From: JBEKYD01 sp052148435
GTDB lineage: Bacteria; Acidobacteriota; Terriglobia; Bryobacterales; Bryobacteraceae
Length of the DNA stretch: 64,000 nt
Assembly (NCBI GenBank): GCA_052148435.1
Contig: JBKQIF010000115.1
Span: 1 to 64,000, forward strand
Direction: 5' to 3'
How positions within the stretch are numbered: the first letter of the stretch is position 1; the number at the start of each line of letters is the position of its first letter. A program made the position numbers and the translations under genes. Shown here piece after piece: positions 10,672 through 19,198 of the stretch. The notes under the pieces are model-generated. The model saw only the letters and a program-made list of their open reading frames with translations. It did no database searches and was not told the DNA's origin.

Positions 10672-13600
10672 TCCATCCGGCCGTGCGCGATCTCTTCCTG
10701 GAACTGGGCCGTCACCCCGGTTTTGCCGAAGCCACGCACCAGTTGACCGCCGGTCATGCGTCCGGGCTTTCCGGCCTGACCACTACCGCCAAGGCCGCTT
10801 ACATCGTGCTGCTATGGCAATCCACCCAGCGCCCTCTGCTCGTCGTCGTCGATGGCAACAAGGAGGCCGAGACCCTTTCCGAAGCGGTCCAGACCTTCTA
10901 CCACCTGCTGGCTGCCGACGCCCGCTCCGGTCCGCAATTGCTGCCCGCCCTCGACGTTCTTCCTTTGCAGAACCTGTCGCCTCATGCCGAGCTTTCCGAG
11001 CAGCGCGCCGTCGGCCTCTGGCGCCTGGCAACCCAGCGCGTTCCGATTACCATTCTCCCGCTGGCTTCCGCTCTCCTCCGCATCGAAGATGCCGACTATT
11101 ACCGCCAACTCGCGCTCAAGCTGCGGGTTGGCGACGAGGTGCCACTCGACGATCTGGCCGCCCATCTGGAGAGCATCGGCTACGAGCGCCGTGAGCCCGT
11201 CGAGATGGTGGGCGAATACTCCGTACGCGGCGGCATCCTGGACGTTTTCTCGCCCGAAGCCGCTAAGCCTGTCCGCATCGACCTGTTCGGCGATCAGGTC
11301 GAATCAATTCGCCGCTTCGAAGTGGAATCGCAGCGCTCCGTCTTGAATCTTGAGGAGTGCGTCCTGCTGCCGCTCACGGAGTTTCAAAAATCAACTTCTA
11401 TACTTGTAGAACTTAGCCAGCGCATGCGCGAGGCGAACCTGCCCGGTAGGGACCTGCCGCCGCTAGGCGAGGCATTCCCGGGATGGGAACTCCTCACTGG
11501 CATGGTTCGGGAGCGCAAGACGTCGGCCTTTGCCCTCACCATCCATCCTTTGGTGATTTGGGATGAGCCCGAACAGGTTCGGGGAGCGGCCCAACGTCTC
11601 TGGACCCGCCTGGAACAGACCCCTCGCTCCGCCATTTACGACCCGGATCGTATTTTTTTCCGCTGGGAGGAGTTGCAGTCCCAGGTCTCGGCCGTGCCTC
11701 AGCTTTCGCTCCAGCAATTGGACCTCGCCGGCGATAGTCTGCATTTGCCCACGCGCCCCTCCATGTCGTTTCACGGCAACATGCAAATCGCCATCGGTGA
11801 AACCCGCACCTTGGTGGATGCCGGCAACCGCGTGGCCCTATTCGCAAGTTCTACGGGAGAAGTAGAGCGCCTCGCGGACATTCTGAACGAGTACGGCATC
11901 GCCTACCAGCTCGGTTTGGAGCAATTCGAATCCACGCCCGCGTATCTGGCCGAACGCGCCTATATGGCGGGGTCGGTCGCCAGCATTTACCTGGTCAAAG
12001 GCCAGCTCCGGCGCGGCACCGCATTCCCGGATTCGAAGCTTGTAGTATTTGGATCCGAGGATCTTTTTGAAACCCCCGAATTTCTCTCCTTCGGGCCTGC
12101 TTCTAAGTCCGCTCTCGCCACCTTTTCGGCTGACTTGATCGATCTGAAACCCGGCGACTACGTAGTCCACGCGGAGCACGGTGTCGCCCAGTACCTGGGC
12201 CTGCGCGAAATTTCGCAGGGAGACGCCAAGGGCGACTACATGCTGCTCGAGTATGCTGGCGGCGCCAAACTCTACGTCCCGCTTACGCGCATGGACTTGG
12301 TGCAGCGGTTCCGCGGCGCGGGTGAGGCCAAACCTGCCCTTGATCGCATGGGCGGCGCCACCTGGACCCGCACCAAGACTCGCATCAAGGCCAAAATGCG
12401 AGACATGGCCGACGAACTTCTCAAGCTCTACGCCTCCCGCAGGTTGGCCGAGGGTTTCCAGTTTTCGGTCGACAGCAACTGGCAGCGCGAGTTTGAAGAC
12501 GCCTTCGAGTTCTCCCCCACCGCGGACCAGATCACCGCCATCCGGGAAATCAAGCGCGACATGGAGAGCCCTCATCCCATGGACCGGCTGCTCTGTGGCG
12601 ACGTCGGCTTCGGCAAGACCGAAGTCGTAATGCGGGCCGCGTTCAAGGCTCTCGGCGACGGCCGCCAGGTCGCCATTTTAGCTCCAACTACAGTATTAGT
12701 ATTTCAACACTTCGAGACCTTTAAACGCCGCTTCCAGCCATTTCCCGTGCGGATTGAGATGTTCAGCCGTTTCCGTAGCCCGAAAGAACTCAAAGCCGGC
12801 TTGGAAGGTCTGGCGGAAGGTCAGGTCGACATCGCCGTCGGCACTCACCGCTTGTTCTCTAACGATGTTGAATTTAAAGATCTTGGCTTAGTGATTGTGG
12901 ACGAAGAGCAGCGCTTTGGGGTGAAGCACAAAGAGCGTCTTAAGCAGATTAAGAAGGCCGTTGACGTCGTCACCATGAGCGCCACCCCTATTCCCAGAAC
13001 ACTACATATGTCATTATTGGGACTTCGGGACATGTCTGTGATCGAAACCCCGCCCAAGGATAGGCTGTCGATCCATACCATCGTGGCGCCATTTCAGCCG
13101 GAGCTGATTCGCTCCGCAATCGAGCTCGAATTAGGCCGTGGCGGGCAGGTGTACTTCCTGCACAACCGCGTGGATTCGATCTGGTCGCGCGCCGCCTCCA
13201 TCCAGGAATTGGCGCCGAACGCCCGCATCGGTGTCGGCCACGGCCAGATGGGCGAGCCGGATCTGGAGAAAACCATGCTTCGGTTCATGCGCCATGAGTT
13301 CGATATTTTGGTGTGTACTACTATTATAGAGAATGGCTTGGACATTCCCCTAGCCAACACCATGATCGTGGAAAACGCTGAGAAATACGGCTTGAGTGAG
13401 CTCTATCAGTTGCGCGGCAGGGTGGGCCGTTCCAACCGGCGAGCGTACGCTTATCTGCTTGTGCCGGTAGATACGGAGCTCACCGAAATTGCCCGCAAAC
13501 GATTGGCGGCATTGAAGGAATTCAGCGACCTGGGCGCCGGCTTTAAGATTGCTGCTCTGGATCTGGAATTGCGCGGCGCCGGCAACCTGCTGGGCGGCGA

Positions 13601-14165
13601 ACAGCACGGCCACATCAATTCCGTGGGCTTCGACACTTACGTGCGCCTCCTGGATGAAACCGTGCGCGAACTCAAGGGCGAGGAGGTCGCGCCTGAAGTC
13701 CATTCCAGCATTAACCTGGGACTGGAAATTCGTATCCCGCCGGACTATATTGCCGACGAGAATCAGCGCCTGCGAGCCTACCGGCAGATCGCCAGCGCCA
13801 CCGACGCCGCTGCCCGCGACCGTGCCGAAAAGGAACTGGAGGATCGTTACGGCACAGTCCCCGAGGCCGTGCGCAACCTGTTACTCTATTCTGGGCTCAA
13901 AACCACGGCCGAGCAGGTTGGTATCGAAGCCATTGATCGCCGCCATAACCTCCTGAGTATCAAGTTCCACCTGGAAACCCGCGTGGATCCGGCGCGGCTG
14001 ATGCAGATCGTTAGCAAAACCCGCGGCGCGCAATTCAGTCCGGCAGGCGTATTGCTACTACCCCTGGAGGGATTGAACGGCGCGGCGGATATTTTGCGCT
14101 TTTTGGCCGGCCGTCTGGAATTGCTGAAGCCGGGGAACACCAATCCCGCAGTGCTGGTAAAATGA
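10668..14165 (+). CDS. mfd: Transcription-repair coupling factor Mfd
   Basis: Mfd removes RNA polymerase stalled at DNA lesions and recruits UvrA. The 1165-residue product has full family length. It shows the UvrB-like N-terminal modules (SGLTTTAKAAYIV, ALDVLPLQNLSPH), the CarD-like polymerase-interacting domain from about residue 490 (LKPGDYVVHAEHGVAQYLG), a RecG-like translocase with Walker A GDVGFGKT from residue 645 and DEEQ at 745-748, the second RecA lobe (TTIIENGLDIPLANTMI, QLRGRVGRS) and the C-terminal TRCF domain. TTG 10668 overlaps the rfaE2 stop by four bases. The surA-like gene follows after 9 bases. Confidence 0.97.
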   Translation: MIHPAVRDLFLELGRHPGFAEATHQLTAGHASGLSGLTTTAKAAYIVLLWQSTQRPLLVVVDGNKEAETLSEAVQTFYHLLAADARSGPQLLPALDVLPLQNLSPHAELSEQRAVGLWRLATQRVPITILPLASALLRIEDADYYRQLALKLRVGDEVPLDDLAAHLESIGYERREPVEMVGEYSVRGGILDVFSPEAAKPVRIDLFGDQVESIRRFEVESQRSVLNLEECVLLPLTEFQKSTSILVELSQRMREANLPGRDLPPLGEAFPGWELLTGMVRERKTSAFALTIHPLVIWDEPEQVRGAAQRLWTRLEQTPRSAIYDPDRIFFRWEELQSQVSAVPQLSLQQLDLAGDSLHLPTRPSMSFHGNMQIAIGETRTLVDAGNRVALFASSTGEVERLADILNEYGIAYQLGLEQFESTPAYLAERAYMAGSVASIYLVKGQLRRGTAFPDSKLVVFGSEDLFETPEFLSFGPASKSALATFSADLIDLKPGDYVVHAEHGVAQYLGLREISQGDAKGDYMLLEYAGGAKLYVPLTRMDLVQRFRGAGEAKPALDRMGGATWTRTKTRIKAKMRDMADELLKLYASRRLAEGFQFSVDSNWQREFEDAFEFSPTADQITAIREIKRDMESPHPMDRLLCGDVGFGKTEVVMRAAFKALGDGRQVAILAPTTVLVFQHFETFKRRFQPFPVRIEMFSRFRSPKELKAGLEGLAEGQVDIAVGTHRLFSNDVEFKDLGLVIVDEEQRFGVKHKERLKQIKKAVDVVTMSATPIPRTLHMSLLGLRDMSVIETPPKDRLSIHTIVAPFQPELIRSAIELELGRGGQVYFLHNRVDSIWSRAASIQELAPNARIGVGHGQMGEPDLEKTMLRFMRHEFDILVCTTIIENGLDIPLANTMIVENAEKYGLSELYQLRGRVGRSNRRAYAYLLVPVDTELTEIARKRLAALKEFSDLGAGFKIAALDLELRGAGNLLGGEQHGHINSVGFDTYVRLLDETVRELKGEEVAPEVHSSINLGLEIRIPPDYIADENQRLRAYRQIASATDAAARDRAEKELEDRYGTVPEAVRNLLLYSGLKTTAEQVGIEAIDRRHNLLSIKFHLETRVDPARLMQIVSKTRGAQFSPAGVLLLPLEGLNGAADILRFLAGRLELLKPGNTNPAVLVK

Positions 14166-14174
14166 GGAGTAGTT

Positions 14175-15422
14175 ATGATTTGCCGTTTTGTAGTACTCAG
14201 CGCGATGGCTCTCGGCATGCTGCCAATGGCGCCCGCCGCGGATGTTCGCGTGGTGGAGGAAATCGCCGCCAAAGTCAATGGCGAAATCGTCACCAAAGGC
14301 GAGATCGGCGAACAGCGGCGCCTTGCCGAAACCTACCTCCGCCAGGAACAGCACCTGAGCGGCCCTCAATTGCAGGCGTCGGTGGACGAGCAGACCAAGG
14401 ACATTCTGCGCGAAAAGATCGATCAGATCCTGCTGGTGCAGAAGGCCAAGGAACTAGAGATCAACGTGGACAGTGAAGTGACGCGTCGCCTGCTCGAATT
14501 GCAGGTTCTCAGTAAGGTCGCCGACGCGGAAAAGTTCCACGACTACATCCGCGAACAGACCGGTATACCGTTCGAGGAATATAAGCAGAAGATGACCAAC
14601 GAATTCCTGGTACACCGCGTGGTAGGCCAGGAAATCGGCATGCACGTCACCATTCCGGAAGCCGATCTCCGCAAATACTACGAGGAGCACAAATCGGAAT
14701 ACGTGCGCAAGGAACAGATTTATCTGAGCCAGATCCTGATCTCGACCGAGGGCAAGACTCCCGAACAAATCGCGGTGGCCGAAAAGAAAGCCAAGGAATT
14801 GGTGGCGCGCGCGCGCAAGGGCGAAAAGTTCAGCGAGTTGGTGCAGGCTAATTCCGACGATCAGGAAACCGCGCGCAACGGCGGCCAACTGCCTCCTTAC
14901 AGCCGCGGCATGATGGCCAAGGACATTGAGGACGTGGTATTCAAGGAGAAAAAAGGCTACGTCGCCGATGCGTTTCAGCGTCCTCAGGGTTTCGTCATTC
15001 TGAAAATCGACGAGCGCTACGAAGCCGGGCAGGCAACCTTCGACGAAGTGAAGGAAGCCATCCAGGACAAGCTGGCCGAGCCGCAGATCACGGCCCGGAT
15101 GCGGCCCTATCTCACCAAGCTTCGCCAGGCGTCTTTTCTAGAAGTCAAAGACGGCTATATCGATACCGGGGCCGCTCCGGGCCAAGATACCCGCTGGCAT
15201 GAAATTGCCCAGCTCAAGCCGCAAACTACTACCAAGGAAGAAGTGGCGGCCCAGCACAAGAAGCGCAAGCACCTGTTGTTCATTCCCATCCCCGGCACCG
15301 TCGATACCAATGCCAAGCGGCCCGACGTCGATACCTCACAGCTCGGGGATCGGAAGGACCAACCTCAGCCCGATGCGTCGTCCGCGCCGCCTGTGCCGTC
15401 CACAACGCCCATCAAGCAATGA
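14175..15422 (+). CDS. Secreted SurA-like peptidyl-prolyl cis-trans isomerase (parvulin type)
   Basis: This is probably a periplasmic chaperone/PPIase for outer-membrane proteins. The 415-residue product has an N-terminal signal peptide (hydrophobic to about residue 21, ending APAADV), a SurA-N-like domain opening with VEEIAAKVNGEIVTKGEI, and one parvulin rotamase domain (about 170-285: QIYLSQILIS, ARKGEKFSELVQANS, NGGQLPPYSRGMM, QRPQGFVILKIDER). The C-terminal ~90 residues are polar, Lys/Pro/Asp-rich and probably disordered. AGGAG at 14165-14169 sits 5 bases before ATG 14175. The stop overlaps the next gene's ATG (ATGA), pointing to one operon with mfd. The single parvulin domain, where E. 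coli SurA has two, is why surA is not assigned outright. Confidence 0.85.
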   Translation: MICRFVVLSAMALGMLPMAPAADVRVVEEIAAKVNGEIVTKGEIGEQRRLAETYLRQEQHLSGPQLQASVDEQTKDILREKIDQILLVQKAKELEINVDSEVTRRLLELQVLSKVADAEKFHDYIREQTGIPFEEYKQKMTNEFLVHRVVGQEIGMHVTIPEADLRKYYEEHKSEYVRKEQIYLSQILISTEGKTPEQIAVAEKKAKELVARARKGEKFSELVQANSDDQETARNGGQLPPYSRGMMAKDIEDVVFKEKKGYVADAFQRPQGFVILKIDERYEAGQATFDEVKEAIQDKLAEPQITARMRPYLTKLRQASFLEVKDGYIDTGAAPGQDTRWHEIAQLKPQTTTKEEVAAQHKKRKHLLFIPIPGTVDTNAKRPDVDTSQLGDRKDQPQPDASSAPPVPSTTPIKQ

Positions 15423-16540
15423 AATCGCCCTATGTGAACGAGCTGGAACCGAACAAGGTCGTCACCGCCAATTTTCTGGTGCATTCCAAGGAGGTCCGCA
15501 CCAAGCGAACGGGCGAAATCTACCTCTCGTTGCTCCTGGCGGACCGCACCGGCGAGCTCGACGCCAAGATGTGGGATAACGTCGCCGAAGTGGTCGACGC
15601 CTTCGATCGCGACGACTTCGTCAAGGTCAAGGGACTCATCCAGATTTTTCATAATCGCCCGCAGTTGACCGTGCACAAGATTCGCCGCTTGGACGACAGC
15701 GAAGTCGAGTACAGCGACTTTTTCCCTTCCTCCCGGCGCGATCCGGAAGAAATGTGGGGCGAGTTGCGCGCCCGCGTGGCGGCCCTCGCCAATTCCCACC
15801 TAAAAGCGCTGCTCGACGCCCTGCTGGACGACCCGGATATCGCCCAGCGTTACCGCCGCGCCCCGGCCGCCAAGCAGATCCATCATGCCTTTCTGGGAGG
15901 CCTCCTCGAACACGTGCTTTCGCTTTGCGCCCTGGCTTCTATCGTGGCGCCCCACTATCCGCACATCGACGGCGATCTTCTGCTCGCCGGCGTGGTGCTG
16001 CACGATATCGGCAAGATTTACGAGCTCAATTACGAGCGCGGCTTCTCCTATTCCACCGAAGGGCAATTGATCGGGCACATCCAGATCGCGCTGCGCATGG
16101 TAGCCGACAAATTGCGCGGGTTGCCCGATTTTCCGCCTCCGCTTCGCTCTCTGGTCGAACATTTGATTCTGAGCCACCACGGCCGCCTCGAATTCGGTTC
16201 CCCCAAGCTGCCCATGTTTCCCGAAGCGCTGCTGCTGCATTACCTCGACGACATGGACTCCAAAATGGAATGCATGCGGGCGCTGATCGAGAACGACCGC
16301 CAGGTGGACGGCTGCTTTACGGCCTACAACAGCGCCCTGGAGCGGCCGGTATTGAAAATGGACCGTTACGCGCTTGCGGAACCGGCGGCCTCCGGCGCCC
16401 ACGGAGCTAGCGTCGCCGTTTCGGCGCCGCCACCCGCCGCCAACCCGGCTCCCGCGGTGCGGCCGGCCCCAGCGGGCTCTCCCTTCGCCAGCAAACTTTT
16501 CGAGGCCCTGCAGCCGGCCCTGCCGCTTGAGGAGAAGTGA
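15419..16540 (+). CDS. 3'-5' exoribonuclease, YhaM/CBF1 family (OB-fold plus HD domain)
   Basis: YhaM-family enzymes are metal-dependent 3'-5' exonucleases that trim RNA and sometimes DNA. The 373-residue product has an N-terminal OB-fold nucleic-acid domain (LLLADRTGELDAKMWD, DFVKVKGLIQIFHNRPQLTV) and an HD phosphohydrolase domain with HHAFLGGLLEHVLS, VVLHDIGKI and LILSHHG, the ordered histidine/aspartate metal ligands. The last ~55 residues are an Ala/Pro-rich tail. Its ATG overlaps the stop of the PPIase gene, and its TGA overlaps the start of the BlaI-like gene. A role in mRNA turnover is inferred from family membership only. Confidence 0.87.
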   Translation: MKSPYVNELEPNKVVTANFLVHSKEVRTKRTGEIYLSLLLADRTGELDAKMWDNVAEVVDAFDRDDFVKVKGLIQIFHNRPQLTVHKIRRLDDSEVEYSDFFPSSRRDPEEMWGELRARVAALANSHLKALLDALLDDPDIAQRYRRAPAAKQIHHAFLGGLLEHVLSLCALASIVAPHYPHIDGDLLLAGVVLHDIGKIYELNYERGFSYSTEGQLIGHIQIALRMVADKLRGLPDFPPPLRSLVEHLILSHHGRLEFGSPKLPMFPEALLLHYLDDMDSKMECMRALIENDRQVDGCFTAYNSALERPVLKMDRYALAEPAASGAHGASVAVSAPPPAANPAPAVRPAPAGSPFASKLFEALQPALPLEEK

Positions 16541-16932
16541 TGCCGAAAACCGCTCGCGACGTTCCCCCGCCGCTCGAATTGATGTGCCTGAACGCGCTTT
16601 GGTCCGCCGGCGAAGGCTCGGTGAAAGACGTGCGCGCCGTGGTGGCGGTCACTCGCCCGCTGGCGTACACCACCATCATGACCGTGCTCGAAAGGCTGGT
16701 CCGCAAAGGCAAACTGTCGCGCCGCAAATCCGGACGCGCGTTTCTGTACGCCCCGGAAGCCTCCCGTGAGGCCACGCGGCGCGCCGCCGTCCGGGAACTG
16801 GTGGATGGCTTCTTCAACGGATCCGAAGACGAGCTGCGGCATTTCCTGAGCGCGGCGCAGCCCGATGATCCAGCCGCCGCCGCCCCGCCCCGCGTGGAAA
16901 TTTCGTCCGGTATCGATACGGCGCTGCTCTAG
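16540..16932 (+). CDS. BlaI/MecI-family transcriptional repressor
   Basis: This 130-residue winged-helix protein of the BlaI/MecI/CopY class has LELMCLNALWSAGEGSVKDV, the recognition-helix region AYTTIMTVLERLVRKGKLSRRKSG, and the dimerisation helices downstream. GAGGAG at 16529-16534 gives a 5-base spacer to ATG 16540. A GTG at 16537 is an alternative. Such repressors are normally paired with a BlaR1/MecR1-type membrane metalloprotease that cleaves them. None lies adjacent here; the next gene is a membrane glycosyltransferase-like protein. The inducer and targets cannot be read from the sequence. The C-terminal Asp/Pro/Ala-rich tail after about residue 105 is longer than usual. Confidence 0.85.
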   Translation: MPKTARDVPPPLELMCLNALWSAGEGSVKDVRAVVAVTRPLAYTTIMTVLERLVRKGKLSRRKSGRAFLYAPEASREATRRAAVRELVDGFFNGSEDELRHFLSAAQPDDPAAAAPPRVEISSGIDTALL

Positions 16933-16936
16933 TCCA

Positions 16937-19120
16937 GTGCCCGCGCTGTTCTCCATTTTCCTGGGCGGTGCTTTCACCGTAGCTTCAGCCTATGCGTGGG
17001 GGGCCTTGGCGTTGCGCCGCCTTCCCGTACCTTGGGAAATCGCCCTGGCAGCCGGCGCCGCTATCGAAAGCCTGCTGGTGTTTGTCGTACTGGCTTGCAG
17101 CGCCGGCGGTTGGCCCGCGTATTTCGGCTTGGGCGCCGCGCCCCTGGCGGCGCTGGTTTGGTCGCGGCGGTCTCGCCTTTCCTCCTTCCCTGTCGCCGGC
17201 GGTCTTGGCGCCGGCTGGCCTTCCTTGCTGCCCGCCCTGCCTTTTCTCGCCTACGCGGCTTGGTATCTGGTCAACGCGCTCGCACCCGAAACCTGGCCCG
17301 ATGGTTTTACCTATCATCTCGGCCTCCCCGCCGAGTACGTCCGCATCGGCGCCTTTCCCGGCCGCATCACGTTCTTCGACATGGTCCCACAGGGCATGGA
17401 AATGCTGTTCACCATGGCGTTTGCTTTCGGACGCCATTCGGCCGCAAAACTGGTGGAGTTCGCTCTGTTTGCCGCCACGCCTCCGCTGATCCTCCGTATC
17501 GCCTCGCGCTTGGGATTGAGCCGCGCCGGCGCGCTACTCGCCGCGGGAGCTTATTTTTTCGCTCCCGTGGCCGGGCTCACCGGATCGTCGTCCTACAACG
17601 ACGCCGCACTGGTTTTTCTCGCGCTGGCGTCCTTTTGGCTTCTCCTCGAGTGGCGGGACCGGGCGCCCGGCGCCGGCGGCGGCTACTTGTTGGCCGCGGG
17701 CCTGACGGCCGGCTTCTGCTATGCCGTCAAGATGCCGGGAGCAGTCGTCGTGTTGGGTGCGGGCCTATTCGTGATCGCCCAGCGGCGCTGGCGCGGCCTG
17801 TTGCCGTTGGCCGCGGGAGCCGCACTGACCATGGCGCCATGGATGGCCCGCGCCGCCATCCTCACGGGCAATCCTCTGGCCCCGCTCGGCAACCGCATCT
17901 TCCCCAATCCGTTCTTTCACATCGCTATCGAAAGGGATCTCGCTTCGCACCTGGCTTCCCTGGGCACCGTGAAATGGTGGGGCGTGCCCTGGGAACTGGC
18001 TATCGGCGACCGCCTGGTGGGCACCTTCGGACCGCTGCTGTGGCTGCTGCCGCTCGCCCTGTTGGCATGGCGGGCTCGCGCCGGCCGGCTGTGCCTGGTG
18101 GCGGCCTTGCTGCTCGCGACGCCCTGGTTGAGCAACCGGGGCGCCCGCTTCCTGATGCCGGCGGTGGCGTTCGGATGGTTGGCTCTGGGCCTGGCCCTGC
18201 CGCGCCGCGCCGCCTGGGCCGCGTTTTGGCTTCAGGCCGTGCTCTGCTGGCCCCAGGTGCTCGACGCCCTGCAGCCGCCCTGGACGTTTCGCCTGCACCA
18301 GTTTCCGCTGCGCGCCGCGCTGCGCATCGAGCCTGAGTCGCATTATCTGGCAGCCCACACCGCCGAGTACGCCGCCGCGCGGATGATCGAAGCCCACACC
18401 CCTCCCGGCGCGCGCATTTTCTCTTTCGACCAGGTGGCCAACGCCTACCTCGACCGCGACGTGCGCGTTTCGTGGCAATCGGCCGAGTGCGACCGCTTTG
18501 ACGACATGTTTTATCTGACCACCCACGCGGCCACCGATTATTTCTATAACTGGCGCTTCGAGTTCGCGCCCCAATCCCTTCGGGCCGTCCAGTTTCGGAT
18601 TCCCTCCAGTTACCCCAACGAATGGGACGCCGATGAAGTCCAGTTCGATTCGGCCGGCGAGCAACTCGACCCCAGCCCCGCCTGGACCCTCCGCGCCAAG
18701 CCCAACGTATGGGAAGCGCCGCTGGCCTTCGACGGGTTGACACTCACCCGGTATCGCACCTGGGAGCCGGTCCGCCGCGGCATGTTCCTGGAAGTGGATT
18801 TTGACCGTCCGCGCACTATCGACGCCGCCGTGGTTCTGTCCCATGCCCCGGCGATTGGCGTGTCTCTCGATTGCTGGCTCCAGGGTCTCGACTTTCATTG
18901 GAGTAAGGTCGGACCCGGCGTCGCCACCCGGCGCCGGCCGGAAGACTGGCGTTTCGCTCTGGTCCGCCTGCTGAAGCGCGCCGGCTATCGCTACGTGATG
19001 GCCCCGGTAGGCGATTCCGGCAACGGTCCCACGGGCCAGGCGATTCTGTCCCATCCGCTCGAATGGAATATGACCGTCGAAGACCGCTCCGGCAATGAAG
19101 TGCTGTTTCAGATCAGATGA
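16937..19120 (+). CDS. Multi-pass membrane protein, GT-C/ArnT-like glycosyltransferase candidate
   Basis: The 727-residue product starts in a transmembrane helix and has about 10-12 hydrophobic helices over its first ~450 residues. The first loop contains ETWPDGFTYHLGLPAEYV, resembling the acidic lumenal loop of GT-C enzymes that use polyprenyl-phosphate sugars. A soluble C-terminal domain of about 260 residues follows. The substrate is unknown. GTG 16937 is chosen because it lies 4 bases after the BlaI-like stop and opens directly into a membrane helix; an upstream ATG at 16865 would overlap the repressor by 68 bases with implausible Pro/Arg-rich sequence. Coupling to the repressor gene suggests shared control. 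Confidence 0.7.
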   Translation: MPALFSIFLGGAFTVASAYAWGALALRRLPVPWEIALAAGAAIESLLVFVVLACSAGGWPAYFGLGAAPLAALVWSRRSRLSSFPVAGGLGAGWPSLLPALPFLAYAAWYLVNALAPETWPDGFTYHLGLPAEYVRIGAFPGRITFFDMVPQGMEMLFTMAFAFGRHSAAKLVEFALFAATPPLILRIASRLGLSRAGALLAAGAYFFAPVAGLTGSSSYNDAALVFLALASFWLLLEWRDRAPGAGGGYLLAAGLTAGFCYAVKMPGAVVVLGAGLFVIAQRRWRGLLPLAAGAALTMAPWMARAAILTGNPLAPLGNRIFPNPFFHIAIERDLASHLASLGTVKWWGVPWELAIGDRLVGTFGPLLWLLPLALLAWRARAGRLCLVAALLLATPWLSNRGARFLMPAVAFGWLALGLALPRRAAWAAFWLQAVLCWPQVLDALQPPWTFRLHQFPLRAALRIEPESHYLAAHTAEYAAARMIEAHTPPGARIFSFDQVANAYLDRDVRVSWQSAECDRFDDMFYLTTHAATDYFYNWRFEFAPQSLRAVQFRIPSSYPNEWDADEVQFDSAGEQLDPSPAWTLRAKPNVWEAPLAFDGLTLTRYRTWEPVRRGMFLEVDFDRPRTIDAAVVLSHAPAIGVSLDCWLQGLDFHWSKVGPGVATRRRPEDWRFALVRLLKRAGYRYVMAPVGDSGNGPTGQAILSHPLEWNMTVEDRSGNEVLFQIR

Positions 19121-19122
19121 GG

Positions 19123-19198
19123 AAGCTGTCAGCAGTCAGCAATAAGCGATCATCCCAACCGGTGTAGCTGAAGGCTGACCGCTGAGTGCTGAAAGCTT
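19123..19198. repeat. Imperfect inverted repeat, TCAGC-rich family, copy 1
   Basis: AAGCTGTCAGCAGTCAGC at the left is mirrored by GCTGACCGCTGAGTGCTGAA at the right, closing with AAGCTT. A second member with the same arms lies at 33135-33215. Both sit between genes, here between two convergent stops. The element may serve as a transcription boundary; it is probably a mobile palindromic repeat with no coding capacity. Confidence 0.65.

Noticed and set aside
16996..18336. 446-codon Arg/Pro-rich open frame inside the GT-C-like gene
   Set aside because: Typical frame shadow in GC-rich DNA; the real frame has a clear series of membrane helices.
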